NCBI GenBank assembly: GCA_019671135.1
Contig: JAHRHY010000012.1
Coordinates: 1,674,001-1,738,000, forward strand
Source of the DNA: Linnemannia hyalina
Taxonomy: Eukaryota; Mortierellomycota; Mortierellomycetes; Mortierellales; Mortierellaceae
Direction: 5' to 3'
DNA: 64,000 bases
Shown here: one piece after another, positions 12,923-25,122 of the stretch
Numbering within the stretch: the stretch's first letter is position 1
Layout: each line of letters starts with the position of its first letter
Position numbers and translations under genes: made by a program
Notes under the pieces: model-generated
Seen by the model: the letters and a program-made list of their open reading frames with translations, nothing else
Database searches by the model: none
Told to the model about the DNA's origin: nothing

Positions 12923-14390
12923 TCAATTGAGTTGTCTCTGCCTGTGTGCTATGTGTGGGCGCTTTCTTGTCTGTCTTGGACTAGGTTTAAAAAGCGCACA
13001 TGCAACCCAGATGTGGAAAGCAGAGAACAGGAACAAAAAAGAACAAGAACAGGAGAAAAAAAAAAGGAGAGCACGAGCTATGATCAAGGATATGACTCTT
13101 GCACGCAGCAATTGGCGAATAAACAAACAAAAAAAAGAAAGGATGAAGAGATGCGGATGTGGACCGAGAAGGGCAAAGAAGGCGCACAGGGAGAAGTGGG
13201 TAGGGAGAAGAGGGTTTTGCTTCCCTTTTGTGGAATGGATTGGAGAATAGAGGGGAATTAAGGTAGTAGGAAATAAAGAAAATGAAGAAAAATATGTGCT
13301 ATTGAATAATAATACAATTGGTAGAGGGGCAAGGCAAGGGATCCGAGTGGGTAGGGCGAGAAAGATTGATTGGAAAAAAAAGGTTGAAGTTGAAATAGGA
13401 TGTTGAAAGTGAAGGAGAAAAAAAAAGTGAGCCGCTGCTGCTGCTGTGTGTGGGATGGGACAGGTAGGAAAGTGATGCTGGATGTAGAATATGATAATGT
13501 ATGCTTGGGATGGTATCACAGACACATACAAATGTAAAAAAAATTGGGTGCTGGTGCGTTATTTAACTCCCCCACGTTCTTTGTCAACAGGAAGAAGAAG
13601 AACAAGGGCCCTTGCCTGTTTGCATGTGTTTGTTCACAAAACAAAGCAAAGTAGCCAAACAAGAAAGAAAGAATAAAGAGAGCTAACTGAAGTAAAAAAA
13701 AAACCAGAGAGCTTTGTTTGTGTAGTTTGTTGTTGTGTTGACTGAGGTTCTTTTTGATTGTGTCGTTTTAGAGTGGTTTGTTGTAGGCGTAGTAGGTGCG
13801 TAGGTTGCGTAGGAAGTGCTTGCTTTGGTGTAGGTATTGTTGTTGCTGTGATGATACGAAGGCAGTGAATACTGTATGGAGTAAAAGGAGAAAAGGTAGT
13901 GGGTATTGTGTGAAAAGTGAATGTGTGTGAATGAGTGGAATGAGGGAGTGAATGCAATAGTTGAAGGCAATGAGGGTAGGAAGAAGGGGCTGAGATAACG
14001 GTTGAGAGGGAAAAGGCAAAAGCAAAGAAAAAACGGCAAAAAGGGAGAGGGAGAGAAGGAGAGGAGAGGAAGAGAGAGAAAAAAAGAGAAGAGAAGAAGG
14101 GAAGTGAAAAAAAAGAAGAGTGGATTGATCAGTATCAGAATGCTGTCAGAGGGGAAGAATGACGACTGAACTGTGTCTGAAAAGAAGAAAAAAAAACAAA
14201 GAGGGACAGAGCGTGAGAGAGTAAACTGCCAACAGGGCCTCTGACTCCTCTTTCTCTTTTGCCCTTTTACTCCACACACCACACACTCTTCAACTTTGAT
14301 TTCAGAGGTCGAATAAAATCATTTCCTAACGCAGAGCAGGAATAGAATATGAACAAGCAAAGCAAAAGCACGATATCGATCATTCCTCAT

Positions 14391-14474
14391 GGCTCATTCA
14401 TTGCTGATCGTTCTCATCATTCATTACTGATCTCATCATTCATTACTGATCACCTCTTTCATTGTTGATCATTC
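14391..14474. repeat. Imperfect direct repeats TCATTCATTACTGATC
   Basis: Four imperfect copies of a unit close to TCATTCATTACTGATC (also with TTGCTGATC and TTGTTGATC) lie next to each other. They are too short and irregular for a CRISPR or satellite array. Confidence 0.7.
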
Positions 14475-16479
14475 CTCTACGGCTATCTATCTCCATTCGC
14501 ATCAGCAAACAACCAAACCCTTTTTGCAAGGTGGAAGAACCCCACCCCAGCCATGGATAGCTACACACCTTAAGAGTATAAACAGCGACGAAGTGAGGCA
14601 ATATTATTAGTATTTTTTATTCTCCTTTCTTCTTTTCGAAGGCAAGCTGCCATTCAATTTTGCAGCAACATGCCTCTCGTCCATTTTATCGGTGGTTCGT
14701 TCACCAGCACCTGTCTCCCCATCCTATGATTGGCTGGAGACAACACTGAAGAAAGTAAATAAAAAAAGATGTCAAAAAAGATGTGGAAGGGGACCCTACA
14801 GGTCAGTTCCACTTCCTCACTTCCTGAATCAATCAAATACTCACCCCTACAGTACCTCACATATACAGCACCCGCAGCACGGCTAGCCCATAAGAGAGTT
14901 AGTAATAGACAGACACTGCATCCACGATCCATGACCTCACTCACCTACTGTACTTTTTCCACTTTGCACGTTTCTTACATGTGCTCTCATCTCATTATGT
15001 TTTGCATTGTTGGTGTCGGTCCTCCATCTTCTCCTTTTTTAGTTCTCCCTCCTTTTGCCCTTTTTCTCTCTCGCACTCTGTCTCTCAATTACATCTCGTT
15101 CTCATAGACTAGACTTGGTGTCGATCGTGTTACCCACGGAGGATTTCTAATAAGGAACGGACTACATTGGTGCTTTATTACCATAAATGATATGCCTCTT
15201 CTCTTCCTATTAATGAGCTACATGCGGGCATGCTCTTCAGTCGAAGGCTTGGTTTGCGATTACAACGGCCAGCCTATCCTGGCAGCTGGAAGTGGTTCAT
15301 CATATTCAAGCGGAGTCGTCTTTTTCTCCAATGCTGACACTTGCTTGGCTTGTTCGCTGGTTGGTTGGGGAAGGAAAGAGAAGAACAAAGAAAAAAAGAA
15401 AGGGGTGCATGGAAATGATGACAAGAGCAAAGACAAGGTGCTTTTAGGCAAAAAAGCAAGGGCAGATGCGCAAAAATAAACAAAACAAAATAAAAACAAA
15501 CGGCCAAGCAGGGGGGACTTCATGAGAAAGTAACGAGAGCAAATCAACAATCAACAACGTAAACAAACAAAACAACAAAGAAGCAGAGGCATAACGACAA
15601 TGAATGGGGATGACGAGTGACGGGTCCAGGTACAAAGACAGGTACAGGAACTGTGCCAGGGCACAACAGCTAACCTGAAGTTAAGAAGGGGCCAAAAGGA
15701 GTGGGTAAATGTTTGACTGAATGAGCATATGACAATTCATTCAAAGAGAGAGGGACACGGTCCAAAATTTTGTTTTTTCTTTTGTGCGACATTCCCATCG
15801 AGCTGCAACCTTGTAGAGTCGTAACCGCCTGTTTATTACCTTCAGGGCACGGCTCATCTAGACAAAACAACCCAAGGAAAACAAAAGCAAAAACAAGACG
15901 ATGGAGACGAAGAAGAGGCGATAATTCATCATTTCTTGGAGATGGAGCTCATTTCTTGTTCCATGACTCAACAACTTCGCCCACGAATAGCAAAGAGTAA
16001 ACAGAGAAGACGCAAAAAGAAGGTGGGCGCACGTTTGTTTCGATCGAACGACGGATGATGAACAATGAACGACCGTGGCAGCAAAACCAGAGACAAAAGG
16101 TCTGTTGACTAGCAAATCGATTGACTGAGACTCCCAAGCGAAATACCCCATAGGATCTCGACAGCACCACCCTGATTCACATCATACCATTCCTCCTTTT
16201 CTCATCATCTCTTGACTCCATGACTCCCTGACTCCTCATCCTCCTCGTCTTTTTCTTGTCTCGGCTATCCCGGGAAGCGGGCTCCATCCAAGCTTAAAGA
16301 CACCAATAATATCAAAACTGCACTTTTTCCTATCCAATTGGATGAGCTGCAAGCAGACAAGATTGAAGTGGAGCTTTCTTTTTCTCTCTTTTTTTTCACA
16401 TCAAGCCCCGCAAGAAAATAATCGCCGCAAGACATGATTTCATTCTTGTCCATCGCCAGTCTATTTCAACCAGCCAGCC

Positions 16480-16495
16480 AGCCAGCCAGCCAGCA
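16480..16495. repeat. CCAG tetranucleotide microsatellite
   Basis: Several CCAG units stand in a row in non-coding sequence. Confidence 0.7.
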
Positions 16496-18929
16496 ACAAG
16501 TCTTCTCGTGGTGCACATGCCCCTGGTCTCTCGTCCTCTTTCGGTCCTCGTTCATGTTTCTCCCTCCCTCGTCCTTTTGTGTCCTTCCTTCCTGCCTGCT
16601 CTGACCTTCGTCTCACCTCTGCCTCTCAGTCTCGTCATTCCATCTTTTTTCTCATTGAGCGGAGCTGAAGAGAAGGAAGGAGTTACAAAACATTTTTTCT
16701 TTCCACTTTGGCTGACCTTTTTGCCCTTTTTTCTTGTGATCAAATCAAATAAACCCCCTGCCCCACCCCACCTTTCAACTCCTTCCCAAAAAAAGAATGC
16801 GCCGCCTACAGAACTCTACTTGCCTGTCTGTTTTTTTTACCACGCTAACAGTAACCAAGAGCAGTGGAGGAGGACCGTGGTAATAATAGCTCTTTTTCAT
16901 TACAATGTATCAATGTATCTCAATAATGCAATTGCAGACCCCTGTTCAATTGAATCAAGTTCGTCGGGGAAAGGGTTCGCATAGCTGAAAAAAGCATCGC
17001 CAAGGGGTTTGGTTCGCTGCCGTTCGTTCTTTCGTTCGCCGCAGACAGTTCTTGCCTAGGTACTCTAACTCTTTCATGCTATCGCATCTTCCCCATCTGT
17101 GCTCTCTGCCTGGCAAGTTCCACGATCCCTTCTACTCATCATTCAGCCTATCCCCTGCCTTCTCCTCTCCCTTAGCTAAAGATAATATTGCCGCTCATCC
17201 AATGGTTTGATCGAGGGGTCGTTTAGACCTGGGAAATGCATTCAGCATTCAGCTTCAGCTCTTGTCTCAGCTCAGCTACCTACTCAGCTTCCCTCTTCTT
17301 TTTTTTTTCTCCTTCAGCCTATCCCACTTAAGGACGTGGACGAATGGAAGGCATCTAGGCAATGACGGGAGGATATTCAATAGAATGAAGTGGATGGATG
17401 AAGGATGGGTAAATCGGATCGATTGGCGGACTAGGAGGGCATCCCGCTCGACCGCGGCTGGCTGGCGGTGATTGTTTTTATTTTTTGTTTTGGTTGATTG
17501 TCTAGGGGAAGTACATGTACGTGTATATAGGAGAAGATGTGGGGGGATTAGAGGAAGAAGGAGGGTGCGCGACCATGGGAAAAAATAGAGGGTGTTGAGC
17601 ACGTTCAATCGTTCGTGTTTTGCGAATTTCTGGATATAATTTCGTTGGAGAGATGGATATCTCTAGATTGGTATAGATCTCCTTTGCTCCATGTCCATTT
17701 GAGCAAAATGGCGTCCAGTATTTAGTGTTTCCATCTTTTTCCTCAAACGACTTGTTTTTTTCACTTCTGATGTACGTAGACAGGATAGTGAACGACGACA
17801 AAAAAAAGGGGGAACTAGAAAAGACAGATGGAAATGAAACGAAATCAGGAGCAATCGAAGCACGAAGCAGTGCTAAAACAGACTTCATGGAAGGAATCGC
17901 CCACACTTTCCAGCCAAAACAAATCGATCTTCTCAGAGGACAGAAAACCAACTAAAAACCCCCAACTATTCATCCTGTCTACCATTTGTAGCTCAAGCAG
18001 AAAAAGAAAAGGGAAGAATGTTTCATACCAGAGAAGAACGGCCGTTTAGAAGAAGAACGATTCTTGCTCTCTTGAACCATCGCCAAACTATAATCGGATC
18101 TCCAACCTCCATGAAGCCCTTTGGCCCTTTAGATCATCATTTCCTAGGATTCAGTCAATAAGAGGACGAGTGGCACCATTGTCAACGTCTATTTGCACGA
18201 TCATCCCCGGCTCACTCTTTTCGCCCTTTTTTTTTCTTTTTTTACTTTCTACCCCACTTTTCCGCCTCTCCTCCAGATTCTGCCCTTTTTTGGTTTTCTT
18301 GTTTCTCCAACGGTCTGTCCAGACTCGACGGTGCACCAGGACTCGGATCTATGTCCTGCACGGTTCTCTTTTTGGTCTCGCTTTGTCTCCCATGTATTCC
18401 AAGGTACCCAGACTCCCTTCCTTCTCACTCACCCAACCACACCCCTACAAACCACAAACAAGGAACAAAGAACTCCTGGGAACGACCGGCAGGAACCAAG
18501 CATAACCAAAAGGAGGGACGTGCTAAAACAAACAAAAACGCAGAGGTATCATGAAGGAAGTACAGGGGTCAACCAATCACTCCTCTGCTCGAATTGGGTT
18601 AGATGTGCGCGTGGGTACTGTTGCACGAGAATAGTGCTCAAACACCAACCCCCTTGCCTTCTTTCTCTTCTTTCCCTGGCAAGATCTTTGCCGTTTGTCT
18701 GGTGGCCTCATTCACACCAACACTGCACGTCATTTTTTCTCTTCGTTGGTCTGGATCATTATGTGCATGTTTGTTTATTTCCTGTTTGTTGTTTACGCGA
18801 TTACTGTTAATATTGAGAGGGGTCACGTCATTAGCGTATCTTTTGTATGAGTCTATGTGTTCTATTTTTTTCTACAAAAAAATATGCTATGGTTCTTTCT
18901 AAATTGTGTTGGGTACATGTTCTCCCTCT

Positions 18930-20178
18930 CTAAGAAGATCCAGTAAATCCAAGAGAGTTCTTGACATAATTGGCAACCATGGTGACAGGGTTCTTGGGCG
19001 AGACAAAGAGGGCGGTGCATTCGACGAGTGTGTTTCCGTCAAGGTCGTGGATACTGGCATTGGTGTATCCCTTGCGACCTTCGCCACGTTCGAACTCGGC
19101 CTTGATCATGACGAATTGGTCGGCCTTGACAGGCTTGCGGTAGTTTAGGTTCAGGTTTGCTGTGAATCCGATGTGGTATGGCAGATTTGGCAATGCCTAT
19201 TATGTTGTATTGGTCATAGGAAAGGAGGTGAGTGTGTCAATTGCGGTTGCATGTAGAGATAGTCCCTGGATCAAGCATAACATAGCTCCATGTGTTCCTG
19301 TGTCAAAGTAATTAAGGTGCTAGGGAAAAACTTACAACCATGCCGGTAGCTTCGTCTATAGGACCATAAGAAATGCGATAAAAAGAAGTGTTAGAAAATG
19401 AGGAAGTAAAAAAAAACCTTATCCATGTGCTCATTCCAATCCTTCACGTCAGGCAGATCGGATAAAACAAAAGGTGCCGCAACTTACCCAGGAGAGTAGC
19501 CAAGAGTCCTCCATGGATGATCCCGTCATGTCCACAAAGACTGCGTCCCAGATGCAGGAACAAGACAATCGCCTTTTGATCCTTGCGCTCAAACTTGATA
19601 GGGTGTACACTCAACATATTATCTCCTCTCAAAGTGCCCGCCGTCAGATGGTGGGGGGTCGTGTTCTTGGTCAGGTACCAGTACGGGTTCGCCTCCTTCC
19701 ACTCGCCAGTCTTGGCTTTGTCCTTGTACTCGGCCACCAGATTCAGCTCGGCCATCTCCTTCTCCAACAAGACCGATCGCTTGATCTCCTTGAGCTTCTC
19801 CGGAGTTGGCTTAGTAACATAGGCGTCATCGGGTTCTTCCTCGGTCAGGATCGTGGGCGTCATTTTTCCAATGGGCATGCCGCTCAGACCCTCCATGCTG
19901 GCGGTGTTGTATTTGGAGTAGGCGAGTGCTCCGGCGGCGGCAGAGGCCGTCATGAGGGTCAACTTTTGAATCCAGCCGCTGCTTCCGCTTCCGTTGGCGT
20001 TACCTGCTGCAGAGGTGTGTTTAGGGACATCGATGGGTGAGGCGGTAGAGTTGCTGGAGGAGTTGCTGCCGGTGGCGTAGAAGCTGCATTGTTGTTTTGA
20101 GCGAGTAATGGTTGCGCTGCGGACAGGGACTTTTGTGGCCAAGGTCCGGGAGAGTCTGACACTTCCTCGGTTGAACAT
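18930..20178 (-). CDS. Mitochondrial HotDog-fold thioesterase (4HBT/THEM type)
   Basis: Three exons join in phase: complement(18930..19196, 19336..19355, 19488..20178), 325 residues. The middle exon is only 20 nt and completes the signature HGGLLATLLDEATGMV, the HGG-x-DE active-site helix of PaaI/THEM-like acyl-CoA thioesterases. That motif appears only if the micro-exon is used, which strongly supports the model. The N-terminus (MFNRGSVRLSRTLATK, many Arg/Ser, no acids) is a mitochondrial presequence, followed by one hydrophobic segment (LTLMTASAAAGALAYSK) that may anchor it in the inner membrane. Strands after the active site (HIGFTANLNLNYRKPV, ECTALFVSPKNP) fit the fold. The expected reaction is hydrolysis of acyl-CoA to free acid and CoA; the chain length preferred is unknown. 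It is divergent from the EF-Ts gene, with 572 bp between the starts. Confidence 0.87.
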
Positions 20179-20750
20179 TGTTGTTGTCTGTTGTTATGTG
20201 GTTGTTGGGTTGAAGAGGGAATGGGTTCCGGAGGCTGTGTTGGTGTGAATGTCAACCGAGGGGAAGTGAACAAGAGTAATAGGAGGAGAGAAAAGAGTGG
20301 AGTGGGGAGTGAGTGAGAGTGGGGAGTGTATGCGGTGTGTAATGAATGAAAAGAATGATGTCACCACAAAAGCAATCAGTCCTTTCAAAGTAAAACCCAG
20401 CCAAGGGACGGATGAATATGCTGCCGGATCGAGAGGGAGAGGAATTTTTCTTTGCTGGGCTAATCATCATGTTCACTTCACTACTCTTCTGTTCACTGAG
20501 TCTCAGTTCAGGTACGGAGAGATTGCTGCTAAGCCACTCCGACCCTCCTGTCAGTGACTGTGATGCTTGTTTTTGCCACGAACCACTTACTCCAGCTGGG
20601 AAGGAAAGGAGGGAAAAGAGATCAGCTTGTCCGACTGACTCAATTCTGTCTCCACTTCGGGAAGTCGATTCACTTTTCTCTCACGCTCTTCTTTTTCTCC
20701 CCTTCTCCCCTTCTCCACTCTCCACCCTAATCACCAACCCAACAAACACA
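20179..20750. promoter_or_regulatory. Shared divergent promoter region, thioesterase and EF-Ts
   Basis: This 572-bp gap separates the starts of two oppositely transcribed nuclear genes for mitochondrial proteins. CT-rich tracts precede each start. No single conserved operator was identified. Confidence 0.5.
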
Positions 20751-22153
20751 ATGCTCCGCTCACTCTTGCGCGTCTCCTCAGCTTCTGTCCCCCGGGCCTT
20801 CCCCTCCACCCTCATCGCCCGCCATGCTAGCACAACCCCTGCCGTCAAGCCCAACATCAAGATGCTGGCCGAGATTCGCAAGACCATCGAAGGTATCTCG
20901 ATGATGAAGGCTAAGGAGGCCCTTGTCAAGACCAACAACGATTTCGAAAAGGCCCTCGAGTGGGTTCGCGAGGACGAGGCCAAGGCCGGTATCAAGAAGG
21001 CCGAGAAGTTGAAGGATCGTCAGGCGTTGGAGGGACTTATTGGTGTTGTTGTTGGGGAGGTTGGTGAGCATGGTAACCGTGGTGCTATTGTTGAGGTAAG
21101 CTTATGAAGGGATGGTTCAGGGACAGGTGTTTGTTTTCAATATTTCAGGAAGAGTTATCACTTTTTGTCCAATTGCATCCAAGGATTTGACTGCAATGGC
21201 TTTTCTATTCAACTGCATCCATATCCAAGAATGTAGCAACAATGCTTGTTTCTTGCGGATGTCAAGGACCCAACGCTACCATTCTTCAATTGAAAAGTGA
21301 CAAAGAAGGTGTCCTTTGCAAAACGCATATACTGACTTTCCTTGATTACTATTCAAAATAATAGTTGAACTGCGAGACGGACTTTGTGTCGAGGAACGAC
21401 TTGTTCAAGGGCCTCGTGAGCCAGATCGCATCAACCGCACTCTTGGTCGTCGATGGACCCTCAACCCCCGCCGAAGGCCAGAAGGGTCTCGTTCAGGATG
21501 TCGCCATCGCCGACTTGTTGCAGGCCCCCATCCTCCCCGACCCAACCCTCGCCGCTGCTGGATCCACCCCTCCTGCACACGAATTCACCACCGTTCAGGA
21601 GTCGATCACAAAGGTGATCGCTAAATTGGGCGAAAATATCTCCCTCCGTCGCTGCTCGGTCGTTCATTTGCCCGAGAACCAGCGTGGGATGGTCTTGACT
21701 GGAGGCGCGACTCATGGAGGCGACAAGCACCCCTATGCTGGAAAGATGGGCGCTCTCTCGGTCATGACCTTGGTCTCCAAGCAGGGAGGATCCAAGAAGG
21801 TCACCCCCTCGGAAGCCGTCACCACCTTGTCCAGACAATTGACCCGCCACTTGATCGCCTCGCCATCCATCACCATCCACCAGGAGGACTGCAAGATCCC
21901 TCTGGAGGTCTCGAACGGTGGACATGCACCCCCCGAGGAGGTTGATGCCTGGTTGGACGAGCGTGTATTGATGCGTCAGCCTTTTATTTTCGGTGGTGGA
22001 AAGGTTGAGCAGGTGGTCGCCAAGGTTGCCAAGGAGGAGGGACTCCGTATCAAGGTTGTTGATGCTATTCGGTGGGAGCGCGGTGAAGGTATGGTCAAGG
22101 CAGAGACTGTTGACTTTGCCGAGGAGGTCCGTCGTCAGATCGAGAACAAGTAG
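20751..22153 (+). CDS. TSFM: Mitochondrial translation elongation factor Ts
   Basis: Two exons join in phase: 20751..21095 and 21365..22153, 377 residues. The donor GAG|GTAAGC and acceptor ATAG|TTG restore the family signature EVLNCETDFVSRND across the junction. The N-terminus (MLRSLLRVSSASVPRAFPST, Arg/Ser-rich) is a mitochondrial presequence, followed by the UBA-like start of EF-Ts (IKMLAEIRKTIEGISMMKAKEAL). EF-Ts exchanges GDP for GTP on mitochondrial EF-Tu, so the protein acts in matrix translation. The intron is 269 bp. The length is normal for fungal EF-Ts. Confidence 0.95.
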
Positions 22154-25122
22154 AGACGTTATTAGAGTCAGGAGCAATAGGCACCATCGCCACCCATTGT
22201 ACATTTAGATTATTATTATTATTGCCATTTCCCCAATAGATCCCCTTTTCTTTCTTTCAACACATGATTGATGTTTTTTGATACACGCTGTCTTTTTATT
22301 TTTGAATGGTCCAGGATGTTCCCCTCTCGATCCTAAAAGAAAGTTTGTTTGATTAGTTTTTGCCGCGGGTATATACTTCCTTCACGCGGCTCGCACTTTC
22401 TTTACTCTCTCTTCTTTCCGCCATTGCCCACATACACAAACACGTCCACCATCTCCCATTCAGGAATAAATCTTAATGCTGCGGCTGAGCAAAAGTAGAA
22501 AAGAGGATGTAATGCGATTCTATCGTCACTGAAGAATATTATGTTCATGCATGTGCCATGTACGGGAACAGTTCTATTGCTATCAAAAAGGAGGATTCAG
22601 CATCCGTGAAGGAGTTTTCACGGTACAAAAGAAGAACGAAACAAAACGTTCAGTCTCGACCAGGTATCGAGCAATCTTTTTACTTTTACTATAGTTACTT
22701 CAGGCGTTTTTTTTCATTCTCGAGACAAAAAGAAAGGAAGCCTTACAAGCGGCACCGCGTATCGCTCATACTTGATTGTGCTAGAAAAGAAGAGACAAGA
22801 ATAAGAACAAAGACATGATGTAGTAACAAGTCACTAAATCGCTTGATGGACACTCAGCAGGGCGAGAGTCGAGAGACTACAGGAAGCGATATTGGGTATG
22901 TTGAAAAAACGATGAAATGAAAGAGGATAGACATCCAAGTACGTCAAAAAAAGGTTCTTGAAAAAGAAAGGCCCTAAAGTACCCTCTTCGCGCTCCTACT
23001 AAACCATTTTCGTGTTCACTCAAGCTCAAGAGGTGGAATGAGAAAGGGAGGGAGTAGTTGCAGCCAATGTTGAACGGACAAATGGAAGAGATCCAAGGAT
23101 ACTGTAATTCACAGAATACATCCAAAGAAGAAATGTGCCGATAAGAGAGAGATCATCACAGCCGACATACAGTGCCATTGTGATCATGAAGTCAGCGCTG
23201 AAATGGTTCAAGTTACATACATGACGACTCACGAACCTTTCCTTATAGGCCAATACACGAAGGATGGCGGTTACGAATACGTTCGTGGGGATGATGCTTT
23301 GGACGAGTATTGTGAGTATCTATCCAATGCTAAAAAGGACTGGCTTATATGGTTCCATAATGGTGGCAAGTACGATACACATACTCTACTTGCTCCCATT
23401 ACGAGATATTGTAACGAGAACTGTATGATTCAATCGTACTTTGTAATCTAAATGTAGGCCAAATGCTTTTTAACAAATGGCTTTACAGTTACGATTCGTG
23501 ATTCGTACGATGGCTTGAAGCACTCCTCCAGCGAGAGATGTGTATCTCGCACAGGTGCAAGATCTTGGATCATCCTCGACTCGCGCTTTGAATCGCTTAT
23601 CATCATTATTTCAAGAAAGTAGACATCGTTCTTTGGCCGCTGGGTACCATGTGGGCATGTATATGAAAAACAAACTCTGTCAAATATCCATTTTTTGTGA
23701 AAACCACATCGACCGACATCATAAAACGCGTGTTGTAAAATGCCCTTGACAGATCGCTGGAAACAGGGTAGACATATAAAGCAAAGCAAAGATCGTGAAC
23801 AAGGAAAAGAGTAAGAAAAAAAATGTTCAAGACGGTGTTCACTATGTGATAACCACTCTTTTCCGTCCTCCAACATATCGAAGCCAGTCGAAGCCAAAGT
23901 AAAGGAAAACGACACACAAGAACCATATCGGTCTTACTATTCTTTACATTGTGTTTAAGTAACAAAAGCCCTTGATCCTCCTTCAAATGGCTCCGAAGAG
24001 AAAAGACACGAAACGCGTTCAAAGCAGGCGCCAATTATTGCTCAGAGCTAGCATTAGTGAAAGAAAAGAGAGTTCAGGTGTGATATCAAGCAAGGATTGT
24101 CGAATAAGAATGTTCACTTTCATTAATTCTCTCTATCGGACCTAGGGGTTTAGTAAACAAAATGCTGTCAGGAAAATCAACAACGATGACAAAAAACGAG
24201 GAAATGAAAAGCCGTTACCTATCGGCCTTCAAGTACCCTCCTACTCTTTGTACATGGACCCCCTGGTTGTTTGTTCTTAGCAACCCACTTACCCATCGAG
24301 CAGTCAAGGCGTGTTACAAATGAAGATGGGAGAAGATAGAAACAAAGCAGATGTATAAAAGATTGAAGGCTAAGGCAAAAAAAAAAAAAAAGGAAAGAGG
24401 AATAACGTTTGTATGTCCATGTGTTAATAGTCCGAGGCACAGATGTTTACCAGCTGTTGGAACAGGAGAACAAGATTGATGATCGTAGGAGAGAGAGAGA
24501 GGACTGCTTGTGTTATTTGCGTGTGGGCATGGGAAGGTTCATGTCCTGTATCCATGGGATGCATCTGTTCTTTGCTCTCGATGTGTATCGGTGTGAATGT
24601 TGACTAAGAAAAAGAAGCCAAAGGTACCTGAGTGAGAAGGACATCGTCTGATTCGCTCGCATCTATCACATGCCATTCTGAAAGATCTACTGCGTTCAAT
24701 TAGACGGGGTCAAGATAGTAAAAACAAAGATAAATGAATGTCAACCCGTTGTAAAATGTGCGATAAGATTTTCTTCTCGGTGTTTTTGTTACGCATCTCT
24801 TCCTTCTTGCCCCGCTTGTCCTTGTCCAACCTTGATGTCACCCCTCAAAAGGGAATTGAGTCCGGGGCAGACGCGCTCCTTTCTTTTTCTACTCCACTCT
24901 TTGCGCTCCCCGGAGTTTTTTTTCTTCTTCTTTTCTTTCCTTTTTTCACTGCTCTTCATCCATCTCTCCACTCCCACTCTCACCCTCACTCCTTTCCTTT
25001 CTTTCCTCCCCTCTTCTCTCTCTCTCTCTCTCCGCTCTCATCCATCTCATCTCGCCGACTCACCTTCACTCACCGGACAATCAGGATCAGGATCAACCCA
25101 CCACAACTGCCTCCTCATAACC
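22154..25122. other. Intergenic region carrying a polymerase fossil
   Basis: Apart from the DNA polymerase remnant at 23170-23530, no gene is supported. The last 250 bp are strongly CT-rich and form the promoter/leader of the ETF-QO gene. Confidence 0.6.
23170..23530 (+). pseudogene. Fragment of protein-primed family B DNA polymerase, exonuclease domain
   Basis: The frame to the stop at 23449-23451 holds a short exonuclease domain. It has an Exo I-like D-x-E (CDHEV), then HEPFLIGQYTKDGGYEYVRG, then an Exo II-like WFHNGGKYDTH, the N-x-x-x-Y-D pattern of protein-primed family B polymerases. After two stop codons, frame-related text with TIRDSYDGL follows, as expected downstream of Exo II. No palm-domain motifs were found, so this is a truncated, dead copy. 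Such polymerases belong to fungal mitochondrial linear plasmids and to Maverick/Polinton elements; the fragment does not tell which. Only about 100 codons survive, so the call rests on short motifs. Confidence 0.55.

Larger units (their letters stand above)
12923..18929. other. Gene-poor stretch of 6 kb
   Basis: No frame here has a recognisable domain, and those present read through A/G- or C/T-rich low complexity. The left part is probably the 5' leader and promoter of the bHLH gene. The rest contains a short direct-repeat cluster (14391-14474), a CCAG tetranucleotide repeat near 16480-16495, and many purine/pyrimidine tracts. An untranslated RNA or small multi-exon gene could hide here unseen. 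Confidence 0.55.

Noticed and set aside
14391..14474. Possible CRISPR-like array
   Set aside because: Units are adjacent and imperfect without unique spacers, and the genome is eukaryotic.
15192..15479. Plus-strand frame with a possible signal peptide-like start
   Set aside because: The hydrophobic start is followed by Lys-rich simple sequence with no conserved features.
17502..17951. Minus-strand frame of 149 residues
   Set aside because: No family, no splice-compatible neighbours and low-complexity ends; not enough to call a gene.
21461..22204. Minus-strand frame of 247 residues opposite EF-Ts exon 2
   Set aside because: Antisense shadow of a well-supported conserved gene.
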